Shown here: positions 34,257 to 44,076 of the stretch, in pieces
Layout: every line of letters begins with the position of its first letter
Numbering within the stretch: the stretch's first letter is position 1
NCBI GenBank assembly: GCA_036365145.1
Contig: JAEOAD010000015.1
Location: 8,115,501-8,179,500 of the forward strand
Direction of reading: 5' to 3'
DNA from: Orientallactaga sibirica
Lineage: Eukaryota > Chordata > Mammalia > Rodentia > Dipodidae
Length of the DNA: 64,000 nucleotides
Notes under the pieces: model-generated
The model's input: only the letters and a program-made list of their open reading frames with translations
Databases searched by the model: none
Told to the model about the DNA's origin: nothing
Program-made: the position numbers and the translations under genes

Positions 34257-34605
34257 TAGGGCTACAGAAATGGATTATCAGTTTTATTGCAAACAAAATG
34301 ACTTGGTATAATCTATGTGTATAACCATATAAAAACAAGTCCCTTCTATACCATATGGAAAATGTCTCTCAGTTTGTCTGCGAAGCCTAAAGACAAATGT
34401 TTGACTCTCCAGATCCCACATAAGCCAGTTGCACAAAGGTGAGGCAAGCACAAGGTCACCCATGCTCACTAGGTAGTGTAAGCATCTGGAGTTCTATTGG
34501 AGTGGCTGAGGCCCTGGTGCTCCAATTCTATCTCTCTCTGTCTCTCTCTCTATTGCTCTCTCTCTTTATCTCTCTCTAAAAAAACAAAAAAACAAAAACT
34601 TTCTA
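34257..34605 (+). repeat. tRNA-like SINE carrying a 95-bp pasted segment
   Basis: The head AGGGCTACAGAAATGGATTA is interrupted at 34278. After the 95-bp segment 34278-34372 the SINE resumes with TTTGTCTGCGAAGCCTAAAGAC and continues normally to a (CT)n and A-rich tail. Roughly 10-13 SINE bases (GTGGTTAAGGCAC in related copies) are missing at the insertion. The inserted bases match 31857-31951 at 93 of 95 positions. Confidence 0.93.
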
Positions 34606-34611
34606 GAACCC

Positions 34612-34720
34612 TTGACTACCAGAGTCACTTATGTGGAAGACAGAACCTCAGAGCTGGAACACAAGATGGAAGATATTGAACAGGAGTCCAAAAACTTTGC
34701 TAAGTTAAAAAAATCATGCA
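34612..34720 (+). pseudogene. L1 ORF1 coiled-coil fragment
   Basis: The sense strand encodes TRVTYVEDRTSELEHKMEDI followed by EQESKNFAKLKKS, a heptad-type stretch expected in the middle of L1 ORF1p. It is isolated by SINEs on both sides. Confidence 0.8.
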
Positions 34721-34776
34721 AAAGCCAGGTGTGGGCTAGACTGAGACCCTACCTTGAAAACAGCAACAACAACAAC
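34721..34776 (+). repeat. Internally deleted B1-like SINE (about 56 bp)
   Basis: It joins the B1 head (AGCCAGGTGTG) directly to the B1 3' part (GGCTAGACTGAGACCCTACC) with an A-rich (CAA)n tail; the middle is missing. It is flanked by AAAAATCATGCA-type target duplications at 34709-34720 and 34777-34788. Confidence 0.85.
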
Positions 34777-34788
34777 AAAAATCATGCA

Positions 34789-35029
34789 AGGGCTGAAGAA
34801 ATGGCTTAGCAGTTAAGGCACTTGCCTGTGTAGCCTAAGGACCTGTGCTCAACTCTCCAAATCCCACATAAGCCAGATGCACAAAGGTGAGGCAAACACA
34901 AAGTCACACATGCCCACTAGGTGGCACAAGTGTCTGGAGTTCAATTGCAATGGCTAAGGCCCTGTTGTGCCAAAACTCACTCTTTCTCTCTATCTCAAAA
35001 AGAAAAAGAAAAAAAAAAAAAGACAAAGG
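34789..35029 (+). repeat. tRNA-like SINE at the same target site
   Basis: Sense SINE beginning AGGGCTGAAGAAATGGCTTAG with an A-rich tail. Its flanks are again AAAAATCATGCA (34777-34788 and about 35031-35042), so the target appears three times across two SINEs. Confidence 0.92.
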
Positions 35030-35042
35030 AAAAAATCATGCA

Positions 35043-35583
35043 AGCAAAATAAGAGGGAACTGTGGGATGCCCGAAAATGACCAAACATCTGGATCATGGG
35101 TGTACCAGAGGAGAGGAAATCCAGGCCAGAGGCATAGAGAATGTATTCAACAAAAGTGTTAAAGAAAAATTCCCAATCACTCAAAAGAGAGGCACATCCA
35201 GATATAAGATCACAGAACATCAAGCAGACAGGACCAAAGAAGAAACTCACCAAAACACATTATATTTAAAACTCTTAACAATGAAAACAAAGAGTGTGTT
35301 AAAAGCAACAAGAGAGGAACAACTCACTACATAAAGACAATCCCACTAGACTTACCTCATATTTCTCCATGGAACCCTGAGAAGGTCCTAGAATGGAACA
35401 CTTCAAAGACTAAAAACTTCCAACACAAACTACTGTACCCAGCCAAAGTAGTCCTCATACTAGATGGTGAAAGAAAAACTTCCCATGAAAAAAGGTCAAC
35501 TCTATAATTATATGAACACAAAGCCAAACCTACAGAGAATACTTCAGGGAATACTCCACACAGAAGAGTCAAACAATCAATCC
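35043..35583 (+). pseudogene. L1 ORF1 C-terminal fragment
   Basis: Disrupted frames encode ORF1p C-terminal landmarks: KSVLKATREEQ (compare ILKAAREK), NFQHKLLYPAKVVLILDGER (compare NFQPRILYPAKLSF..EGE) and a final LQRILQGILHTEESNN. Stops and frameshifts interrupt the coding potential. It is directly followed by the end of ORF2. Confidence 0.8.
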
Positions 35584-35850
35584 TTACTGGACATTTATCC
35601 TAAATGCTCCAGGCTTCACTACAGAGATATTTGCTCAACTGTTTATAGCTGCTCAATTCGTAATAGCTAAGAACTGGAATTAGCCCAGGTACCCATCTTT
35701 GGATGAATGGATAACAAAGTTGTGGTACTCTTACACAATGGTATTCTACCCAACAGTGCAAAAAAAAAAAAAATGATGCACTGAATTTTGTAGAAAAATG
35801 AATAGGCTTGGAATAGATTATTCTCAGGGAACTCACATAATCACAGAAAG
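35584..35850 (+). pseudogene. L1 ORF2 C-terminal remnant joined directly to ORF1
   Basis: The sequence resumes at LLDIYPKCSRLHYRDICSTV, which corresponds to the 'LLGIYPK...YKDTC' region near the end of ORF2. Endonuclease and reverse-transcriptase domains (more than 3 kb) are absent between here and ORF1. A 13-base A run at 35760 breaks the frame. Confidence 0.8.
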
Positions 35851-36129
35851 ACAAATGCTGCATGGTCTCACTTATCTGCAGTTTTTAACCTTGACCAGGT
35901 TGAGTTGCTGTCATAGCTGATAGGCAACTCAAGGCTCAGACAATGGGGATGAAAGGCTTTGGGGGAAGGAGAAGAGGAGGGTGGGGAAAACAAACACAAA
36001 ACCAAATCCAAAATGAACTGGTACCATAGAAACTTTTATACTTGAAGATAGACTAAAATATATAACCCTTGACAGGAGTAAGAGGGTGCACCTGAAAAGG
36101 GTCCCTAGAGAGGGTGGGATGAAGCTTAA

Positions 36130-36163
<34 letters not shown>

Positions 36164-37030
36164 TCTCTGGCCTGTAACTCCCAGTACCAGAAATTGGTTG
36201 CTATCCATAATGAACTGTTAATCAGAGAGACCTGTGAGGTCCCAAAAACAAACAGGCTTCTGTCAAAGCAATTGATTACCCTCCTGAGGAAAAGGTAAGA
36301 CTGTATTGCTGAAGACACCATGTGCTGCCAACACAGAGCATGCAGAGACCTGGCTGAAATCCAGACAGTTAGCCTGTCTAGTGCTGGAAAGTGCTACATG
36401 AACTACTAGGGGAAAGTGGCCAACAATGGTCTGAGCAACCAGAGGTCTAAGCTACTCAGAAGCAACCAGCTTGACAAGATGGAAACAGCAGTGTAATTGT
36501 GGCATATAGCCTCAGTGGGTAACTGACAGCTTTCTGATTGGCTAAGAGATCCACTCAGTGTAAAGGTACGCATATCTGGAATTGGGAACCAGGTCACAAT
36601 CCTATGGAGACAAAGATTATGCTCTCCAGTGTCAAGCTTTCACTTGTCTTTGGCTAAAAGAGGGGCTACATACCTCAAATTATCTCTATGGTAATAATGC
36701 TTATCCTATTTAAACTATGCTGACTTCACTCTCTGTTAGGGAATCTGTTTTTCTTTTTCAGAAGACAGTGAGTCCCAAGGACATAAACTACCCTTTGCAC
36801 TTTAGCCAACCCACAGCTGAAATCACAGGAATGGGGAGACTAGCAAGAGTGCTACTTCCATGGTGGGGACCTGACAACCAGCACCAGCGTGAAGGAGACC
36901 GAGCCTGAAAATACTCAACACTACCAAAGCAGAGAGTACTAAGAACTCATCACTGAAGTAGACTTAAAACTAACCCACCATGACTCAGAGTATTTTGTTA
37001 ATAATAATAAAGAAAAGAACTTAAAAAGAC
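35851..37030 (+). mobile_element. L1 3'UTR
   Basis: Sense 3'UTR matching the reversed copies at 1875-2462, 10034-10915 and the inverted part of 39446-39995. It carries a 31-base T run at 36132-36162. It ends near CCATGACTCAGAG and an AATAATAATAAAG A-rich stretch at about 37000-37030, short of the full 3' end seen at 40690. Confidence 0.85.
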
Positions 37031-37040
37031 AAAAGATAAA

Positions 37041-37365
37041 ATGAGTCAGGGATATGGCTTAGCAGTTTAAGGCACTTGCTTGCAAAGTTGGCCTCTCTGG
37101 TTCAATTCTCCAGCAGCCACAGATAGCCTGATACAAGTGGCATATCCATCTGTGATTCCAAAATGCCTCTGACAAAGGGAGGTAGAGCCAGTAGAATCCC
37201 ATGCTCCAAGACCAGCTGGTCTGATGTTTCTTTTCAGTCTAGCCATCATTTGCAGGGGCTAGAGAGCTTGTCACAAAGTAGGTGGAGCACAGATAACTCC
37301 AAGTTATCCACTGACCTCCAAATGTGCACCACCCCCCACACACAAGCATTTTTTTTAAATGAGAT
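37041..37365 (+). repeat. B4-type SINE
   Basis: A sense tRNA-like head (CAGGGATATGGCTTAGCAG) followed by a B1-related half with CCATCTGTGATTCCAAAATGCC and a tail ending in ACCTCCAAATGTGCACC and CCCCACACACA. Confidence 0.75.
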
Positions 37366-38357
37366 CAGAGATACCCAACATAGACCTGGGTAAGCCTCTG
37401 AGAAGAACAAATTCATTCATGGTTTCTTCATAGCTTCAGACTTCCTACATGTAGTATAGACCTGCATACTATTCTAAAGAGAACACATTGCCATTGTTAG
37501 CTCTATCTGCAAGTCAAGTTTTAGGACTCAGTAAACAAGTGCTGAAATTTGTAAGAATGATTTTGGTCATGGGGGAAATGTGTTTTTGCTGGAAGTCATC
37601 ACATTCACAAAGAAAAGTCTAGGTTAAATGTTTTCTTTTGTATTAACTTATTACTTATATGCGTCATCGTCCACGTTCCTTTCATCTTTGAGGACATTAT
37701 ACTAGGTCTGGGTGCCTGAGAACAGATTCAGGATATCCTTATAATTAATTACATTATTTTTAACTTCACTCTTTGAAAAACTGCGTATATCTTACAATCT
37801 GAAATCAATTGCATTTTCTGGCAATATAAGAACCATTAATTCATCACCAGTGGCTCTAAAAATTGATTCTGTATGGTAGACATTTAGGTTTCATATCCAG
37901 AGATCTGGAAAACCTTTGTCTAAGGGCTGGAAACAACCTGGTTAAGGAAATCAGTGAAGCAAACCAAGCTGACAGTTCCAACCCCATTCTCTCAGGAAAG
38001 CCAGAGGCATAAAAAGATTCTTTGTTTCTGTTTTTCACACTATATTTCTCTTTTGATCTGCTTACTTTAACATAGCTCTTAGGTTTATTTGTCTAACAGA
38101 ATATGGCCCAGATTTTTATATCAGTTTAGTATTTCACCCTGATGTTTTCTTTAGAAGACATTTCTGTCCATACACTGAAATTCAAACCAGAAGGCAAAAG
38201 TGTAGTAAAAACAAAGTAAACTTAATCATAAATATACTCTTCTTATTAATAAAATTTTGATTGAAAAGTATGAAGGTAAAGAAGAGGAAGAGGAAGAAAA
38301 AGACAACAATATAATTTTTGAAGTATTTTTAAGGTTTATTATATTATTATACTAAGT

Positions 38358-38410
<53 letters not shown>

Positions 38411-38540
38411 ACAGACAGTATAATAGTATAATGTTTACTATAAAGAAATAGGTTAAAGTCTTTATCATATTATGTAGTTTCTTGTGACAACATGAAAAAT
38501 CTATCAATCCCTTGCTTTAAGAATCACTAAGATAACACAG
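37366..38540. other. Unique sequence with an (AT)n tract
   Basis: No gene or SINE seen. 38361-38406 is a pure (AT)23 microsatellite. A (GAA/GAG)n patch lies at about 38281-38300. Confidence 0.5.
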
Positions 38541-38544
38541 TTTT

Positions 38545-38877
38545 ATTAATGTTGTACATTAGATCTCTATACTTGCTCATACTGTACACTGGCTCATTTG
38601 ATCACTTGACCCACAAGTTCCTGTTTCTTCTCCCCTCTGTCTCCATTCCTGTAGCAACCATTGTTTAATTCCTTATGTATTTATATGTGTGCTTATGTAT
38701 GTGAATATAATTTAAATAAAATCTTGCAAATAAATTAAATAAATCATTTAAATAAAATCTTGCAAAATTTTCTTTTTGTGCTTCAAATTCCATCCATGTT
38801 GTGTCAAATGGAAGAAGTTCCTTTGTGTTTAAAATCAAATTATAAGTATATATATGTATGCATATATAATGTATTTC

Positions 38878-38934
<57 letters not shown>

Positions 38935-39445
38935 TTTGTATATCACATGTTTTATATCCATTCTTCTATGGACACAAAACATTTAGGCATGGTACTTACA
39001 GATTTGCTGTTGTGATGAATAATACGGTAATCATGGAGGAAAAGATACCTATTTGAGGTGATTAATTATGATTATTTCATCCACTTTAATCATGTGCCTA
39101 GAAGAATGAATACTGTATCATATAGCAGCTTTAATTTTAACTTCTTTATAAACCTCCATAAAATTCTATACAATTCTTACCTAAATCCGTATTTTCACCA
39201 AAGGCTTCTACTCTTCCATACTCTACAAACTTTCATATTTTTGGTCTTTTTATTAATAGCTATCTTTGAACATGTGAGGTCAAATTCCATAGTGGTTTTG
39301 TTTGTATTTCCCTGATTAGTGATATTAAGCATCTTGATTATATATGTATTGGTCATTTTAATGTCCTTTTGGAGAAAGGCACATTGTCTAGTGTTTTGAA
39401 TAGATTGTTTTTTCTGCTATTGAGTTATAAGACTTCTTCATATTT
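38545..39445 (-). mobile_element. Old L1M ORF2 fragment, left part
   Basis: Reversed ORF2 C-terminal sequence with the usual landmarks on the plus strand: CTTCAAATTCCATCCATGTTG, TCCATTCTTCTATGGACAC, GCTGTTGTGATGAATAATAC, GATTAGTGATATTAAGCATC. It is broken at 39445 by the young L1 and resumes at about 40708. A (TA)25 tract has expanded at 38883-38931. Confidence 0.85.
38883..38931. repeat. (TA)n microsatellite
   Basis: About 49 bp of pure alternating TA inside the old L1M copy. Confidence 0.95.
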
Positions 39446-40700
39446 CCCAGTTCCATTGAGTTCCATTCCACTGAGTGAATCTATTAGCCAAATCAAGAGC
39501 AGTTGGTTACCCACCATGGCTGTGTGCCACTATTGCACTTATTTGAGCATCACATCAGGTTGTTTCCTGCTGGGTAGCTTAGACTGAGAGTTGTTTGGAC
39601 AGATGTTGGTCATTTTCCTCCAGTTGCTCATGTCATACCCTCTGGCACTAGACTAGCTAACTGTCTGAGGACTGACCCGCTTCCAGATTCTGATCAGGTC
39701 GCTCTGTGTTTCATCTCAACCGCATACAGTGTCTTCAGCAGTAGGGTCTTACCATTAACCTTTGGTGGGTAATCAAGAACTCTGACAGAAATCTGTCTTT
39801 TTTTGGTAAACCTTGTAGGTCTCTTTGATCAACAGCTCATTGTGAAAGTTAACCCCATGCTGGTACTGTGAGTTATAAATCAGTGCCAAGGAAGGTGAAG
39901 GAAGAAAAAGATAATTAATATAAAAGAGAAACAGAGTATAGAGAAGAGAGGGAGAGAGAGAGAAATAGGAAAAGATTAATGTTGGTCTTCATGATGTTCT
40001 CTTCAGGTCCCTGTGGAACTCATTGCTGGAACTGGGAAATAAGTCAAAATCATGTACAAAAAATGAGCCCATTCTCCAATACCAAGCTCCCACCAAATGT
40101 GGGCTAGAAGAGGGATTACATGTATAAAATTCTCTCTTAAATAACTATGGCCATTCCATCTATCTAGTACTAAGTTGTCTTTCCATTGGAGAATTTGCTT
40201 CTCTTTTTCAGATGAATGATGAACCTGAAGGGAAGATCTGCCTATTACACCTCACCAGGGCCCCAGCTGAAACCATAGAATCACCAGAAAAAAGGGAAAG
40301 AGTACAGCTTTCTTGGTGAACCTGACACCAGAACAAAGCTAAAGGAGATAAACACAGGAACATACAACTCCTACTAAGCCAGATATCCAGAGACACAGAG
40401 GCTCCCAAAACCTCATCACTGAAGTAGAACTAAAATGATCCCAACATGGCTCAGAGAAATTTGCAGAAGAGGGGGCAGAAAGAGTGTTAGAGCTACAAGT
40501 TGGGTCATTATGCACAGTCTTTGCCTATCCCCCAAAACTGCTGACTACCTCCATAATGCACGACCCACATTCCCCAATGATGAAGGTCCCTTTGGAAGGT
40601 GGAGGACAGGAAGGAACCTACCAGAGTCACCAACATGAATGTAAAATTAGAATAATATAAATAAAAAAAGAAAATTTTAAAAAAGAAATTACACACACAC
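39446..40700 (+). mobile_element. Young L1 with 5' inversion (twin-primed)
   Basis: The left part (39446 to about 39995) is L1 3'UTR in reverse; the right part (about 40000-40700) is the next downstream L1 segment in sense, ending in an A-rich tail. The inverted part starts at the L1 position where the sense part begins, the order expected from twin priming. The target duplication is TTCTTCATATTT (39434-39445) and TTCTTCATATAT (about 40708-40719), and the interrupted L1M consensus continues across it. Confidence 0.85.
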
Positions 40701-40707
40701 TCAAAGA

Positions 40708-40800
40708 GTTCTTCATATATTTTGTATACTAACCAATTATGATAATGATTTGGGCAAATCCTTCACTGAGATACTTTAGAGTGAATGATACACTTAGTGA
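40708..40800 (-). mobile_element. Old L1M fragment, right part
   Basis: GTTCTTCATATATTTTGTATACTAACC continues the reversed L1M consensus (gttccttatatattttggatattaacc) interrupted at 39445. Confidence 0.7.
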
Positions 40801-40833
40801 AACACATTAAATAGTAATGAGTAAATGGAAGGT

Positions 40834-40850
40834 TTTGTTTTTGTTTTTGT

Positions 40851-40881
<31 letters not shown>

Positions 40882-40894
40882 GTTTTGTTTTGGT
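40834..40894. repeat. (GTTTTT)n/(GTTTT)n simple repeat
   Basis: The expanded tail of the adjacent reversed B1-like SINE. Confidence 0.93.
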
Positions 40895-41032
40895 TTGAAG
40901 GTAGGGTCTCACTCTGGCCCAGGCTGACCTGGAATTAACTATACAATCTCAGGGTGGCCTTGAACTCATGGCGATCCTCCTACCTCTGCCTCCCGAGTGC
41001 TGGGATTAAAGGCATGTGCCACCACGCCCAGC
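40895..41032 (-). repeat. B1-like SINE
   Basis: Reversed SINE (GGTAGGGTCTCACTCTGGCCC ... GCCACCACGCCCAGC). The target duplication TAAATGGAAGGTTTTG near 40823 pairs with TAAATGGAAGTTTTTG at 41034. Confidence 0.95.
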
Positions 41033-41257
41033 TTAAATGGAAGTTTTTGCTAAACTGTAAACATCTTGGGCACTATGGAAATTTTCTTCAATAACACATA
41101 GATTTGCCAGAACTTTCAAAGGTTGTTAGCCTCTCCATATTATAGATAAGAAACTGATACTTAGTATTAAAAGACCAGCTTTTGTTTTTAGACATTTCAG
41201 AGTGAAATTAGACTTATACACCCAATCTTTACTGAATACATTAAAGAAGCACTGGTT

Positions 41258-41457
41258 GGGCTGGAGAAATGGTTCAGTAGTTAAAGACACATGCTCACAA
41301 AGCCTGATGGCCTGGGTTTGATTCCCCAGTACCCACATAAAGCCAGATGCACAGAGCAGCACATGAATCTGGAATTCATTTTCAGGGGCAGGAGGCCCTG
41401 GTGTGCCCATACTCTGTCTCTGTCTATCTCTCAAATAAATAACAATATATGTTTTTA
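41258..41457 (+). repeat. tRNA-like SINE
   Basis: Sense SINE starting GGGCTGGAGAAATGG. It is flanked by the perfect 11-bp duplication AAGCACTGGTT at 41247-41257 and 41458-41468. Confidence 0.95.
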
Positions 41458-41545
41458 AAGCACTGGTTTACACATGAAGTATGAAAACTGTTGGAAGACA
41501 CTGCAAGTGATACAAACACCAAGTGTTCATAAGCCAGAGTGAGGG

Positions 41546-41941
41546 TGTAGCAGAGAGCTTCAGGTTCGCTGAGATGAACTTCCAGACCAGGCACAGTTAT
41601 GGAGGAAGGGATATTATTTATTGAAGCTCACAGATCCAGGGGAAGTTCCATAATGGCAGGAGAAGCAGCCTGCTCTCACAGGACCAGGCAAGAGAGAGAA
41701 AAACCAAGCTGCCAGCTACACAGCACACTGAGCAAAAACTACAGCCAAAAGAGTCACACAGCACACTTCAGGAACTCGCGCTAGACACATTTTGCATATC
41801 TTTACAATGGAATCTCAAACTCACCACCAACACCTTAAGACCCACCCCCAGTGGCATTGCCTCTAGCAAGGTGATTGCAGATGCAAACTATAACTAATAA
41901 AATACTGAATATATTGGGGGACATATATTCAAACTACCACA
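41546..41941 (-). mobile_element. Solo ERVL-type LTR with 5-bp target duplication
   Basis: Same family as the LTRs at 1-279 and 1520-1874. It has intact TG...CA ends on both strands (TGTAGCAGAG ... ACTACCACA), is 396 bp long, and carries the perfect 5-bp duplication GAGGG at 41541-41545 and 41942-41946. A minus-strand AATAAA lies at 41617-41622. Confidence 0.9.
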
Positions 41942-41946
41942 GAGGG

Positions 41947-42840
41947 TGAGGACTGAACAGAAAAGGTTGATGGTGAAAGTAAGGGCATATTCCTAGGGAG
42001 GATGGTCTATTTGGTCCACCAAGTGGAAGCTTTGTGCTTAGTTTAAAATAAAATCTTAACAGAATGAATGTGCTTGCTGGATTTTTACTGTAGTGTCAAT
42101 AACTTTCCATGCTGTAGCTATCAAATTGGCTTTGCACTCTGGATAAGTATCTGTGCCACTTTATTTGGCTTTAAACCTGGATTATAGGAGACACAAATCA
42201 CTATAAGCAGGGGCACCCCAATTGAATGAGAATTCAGGCTTGAGCTCACCTGCTTTACTATTCTTTCTTAAACCACTTGTTTTAAAGTTCCCTTGGATTA
42301 CACTGGTAGAATTCTAAGTAAATTGTGATAAAGAAAATAGACATTTCTTATATTTATAGACACAACCTTACTAAACTATTCCTTGAGAAATACATGGTGA
42401 TCAAACCTTGAAGTCAACAGAAACATCTATGGGCCTATAAACAACTTAGAAAGCGGCTTGGGGAGTTTTTTGGTGAACTAATGCAAATTACAAGTTGTAT
42501 AAACATGGATTTGGGGGTAGCTTTATGAGTGTGACCTTCTACTTAACCTAGATGTGCCCATCTGTTACATGCAGCCTTTGTAGATGGTGTCAGGATAGAC
42601 TCACCATGATGGGAAGCCTCGGTTTTGCATTTTGTGGCATAAGGAAAGTTGTAGGAGACAGTGTATAATTATCCTTGCATGCAATCTCTTTCCACATTAT
42701 CACTTTGTGGAGCAATTTTTGGAGGTCATGCCAGGTATGCATTTAAGAAGGAAGTGATTCAGGTGCAAATTAGCCCAAATAAACTGTCAGTGACGACTTC
42801 AAGGAGAAGGAAGTTTAGCTATCCTCAAATAAAAACAATT
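41947..42840. other. No recognisable feature
   Basis: Unique AT-rich sequence without SINEs or supported frames. Confidence 0.4.
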
Positions 42841-42844
42841 ATCA

Positions 42845-43000
42845 GTTGGGCATGGTGGCCTTTAATGCCTTTAATCCCAACACTCAGGAGACAGAGGTGT
42901 GAGTTTAAGGCCACCCTGAGACTACATAGTGAATTCCAGGTCAGCCTGAACAACAATCAAACCCTATCTCAAAAAACAAAAACAAACAAACAAACAAAAA
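42845..43000 (+). repeat. B1-like SINE
   Basis: Sense SINE (GTTGGGCATGGTGGCC ... TCAGCCTGAACAACAATCAAACC) with an AAACA-type tail. The plus-strand frame 42661-43104 runs through it and is not a gene. Confidence 0.93.
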
Positions 43001-44076
43001 TTCACCATAAGTTAGTGTTTCCACTTCTTGAACTTCGTATAAATGCATGGCACTTTCCATGCTCTTCAGTGTCTAGCTTTTTCTTTGAGGTTTATTCATG
43101 TTAATACATGGATCCACGATTGATATTTTTGCATTTTTCTCTATATAAGCCATATGTTAGGAAAATACAGTATCAGTATTATTTAAAATAATTATTAAAA
43201 TAATCAAAGTAATTGATACAGACTAAGACTGGGACCAATTATAGTGTGAAGAAGGGGAACTTGGTAGGGAAAAATAATGTTCCACTCAGCAGATCATCTT
43301 TCTCTAGGTTGGACCTTTCTAGTCCCATCATTACAAGATAAGGGGAAATAGCTTTGGTTTAATAATATACTTTTAGTTTTCCTCATTCTGATCCCATTTC
43401 TGATAATGTTAAATACCCAAGCTTTGTGCCAAATGAAAAGGGGTCTTTTTACCAGTGATCACAAGGCATGAATGTGGATCTGCTTTTCTAGCCTGGATGG
43501 TAAAGATGAAGCCCAGACACCAAGCATTAATTCCAAGATGTTTAGAACAGGCCCTGATTAGACTGATATGTGCCCATTCCATTTGATAAGGGGTGGCTTA
43601 CAAAGGACTTGACAATTTATCATCATGGCACACTGGAACTAAATTCAAGATGGTGGTTTTCCAAAGTAGTAATAATGCTTTCAAGTCAGCTAACACAGTG
43701 GCTATTGCATGCCCATTTGTTGTCAGGGTGAATTTATCTTTCAATGTTCATGTTGTTCCTGAAAGTCAGTCTCTCTCTCTCTTTCTCTCTTATCTTCAAG
43801 AGTCATTGCTTCAAATATTATTTTGAGAGGGTAAGGATACACAAGAAATCAAACTTGCAGGATTCCCTACCTTCCTTCCACAACTAAACATGTTCCTTTT
43901 TGTTCAAGAAACTGCTTAATTCCCATTCACCCAGGAATCCATCCCACTTTCCACTTTCTTAAGCCTTACTTTCTATATTCAAGTGCTTGCTTATTATATC
44001 TGCTTTGGAACTTTTTCTATAAAGTGTTAGATTATTATCTACATTTTAGCATGTTGATATTTCAGTTTCTCAATAA
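43001..44076. other. No recognisable feature
   Basis: Unique AT-rich sequence with a (CT)n patch at about 43771-43790. Confidence 0.4.

Noticed and set aside
34257..34605. Reading 34278-34372 as an alternative SINE subfamily body
   Set aside because: The 95 bases match a unique upstream segment rather than any SINE variant seen in the window.
36132..36162. 31-base T run as the tail of a reversed retrotransposon
   Set aside because: It lies within continuous L1 3'UTR present on both sides. The sequence after it is L1, not a SINE or another insertion.
42661..43104. 147-codon open frame
   Set aside because: Its middle is a sense B1-like SINE with its A-rich tail. Not a gene.
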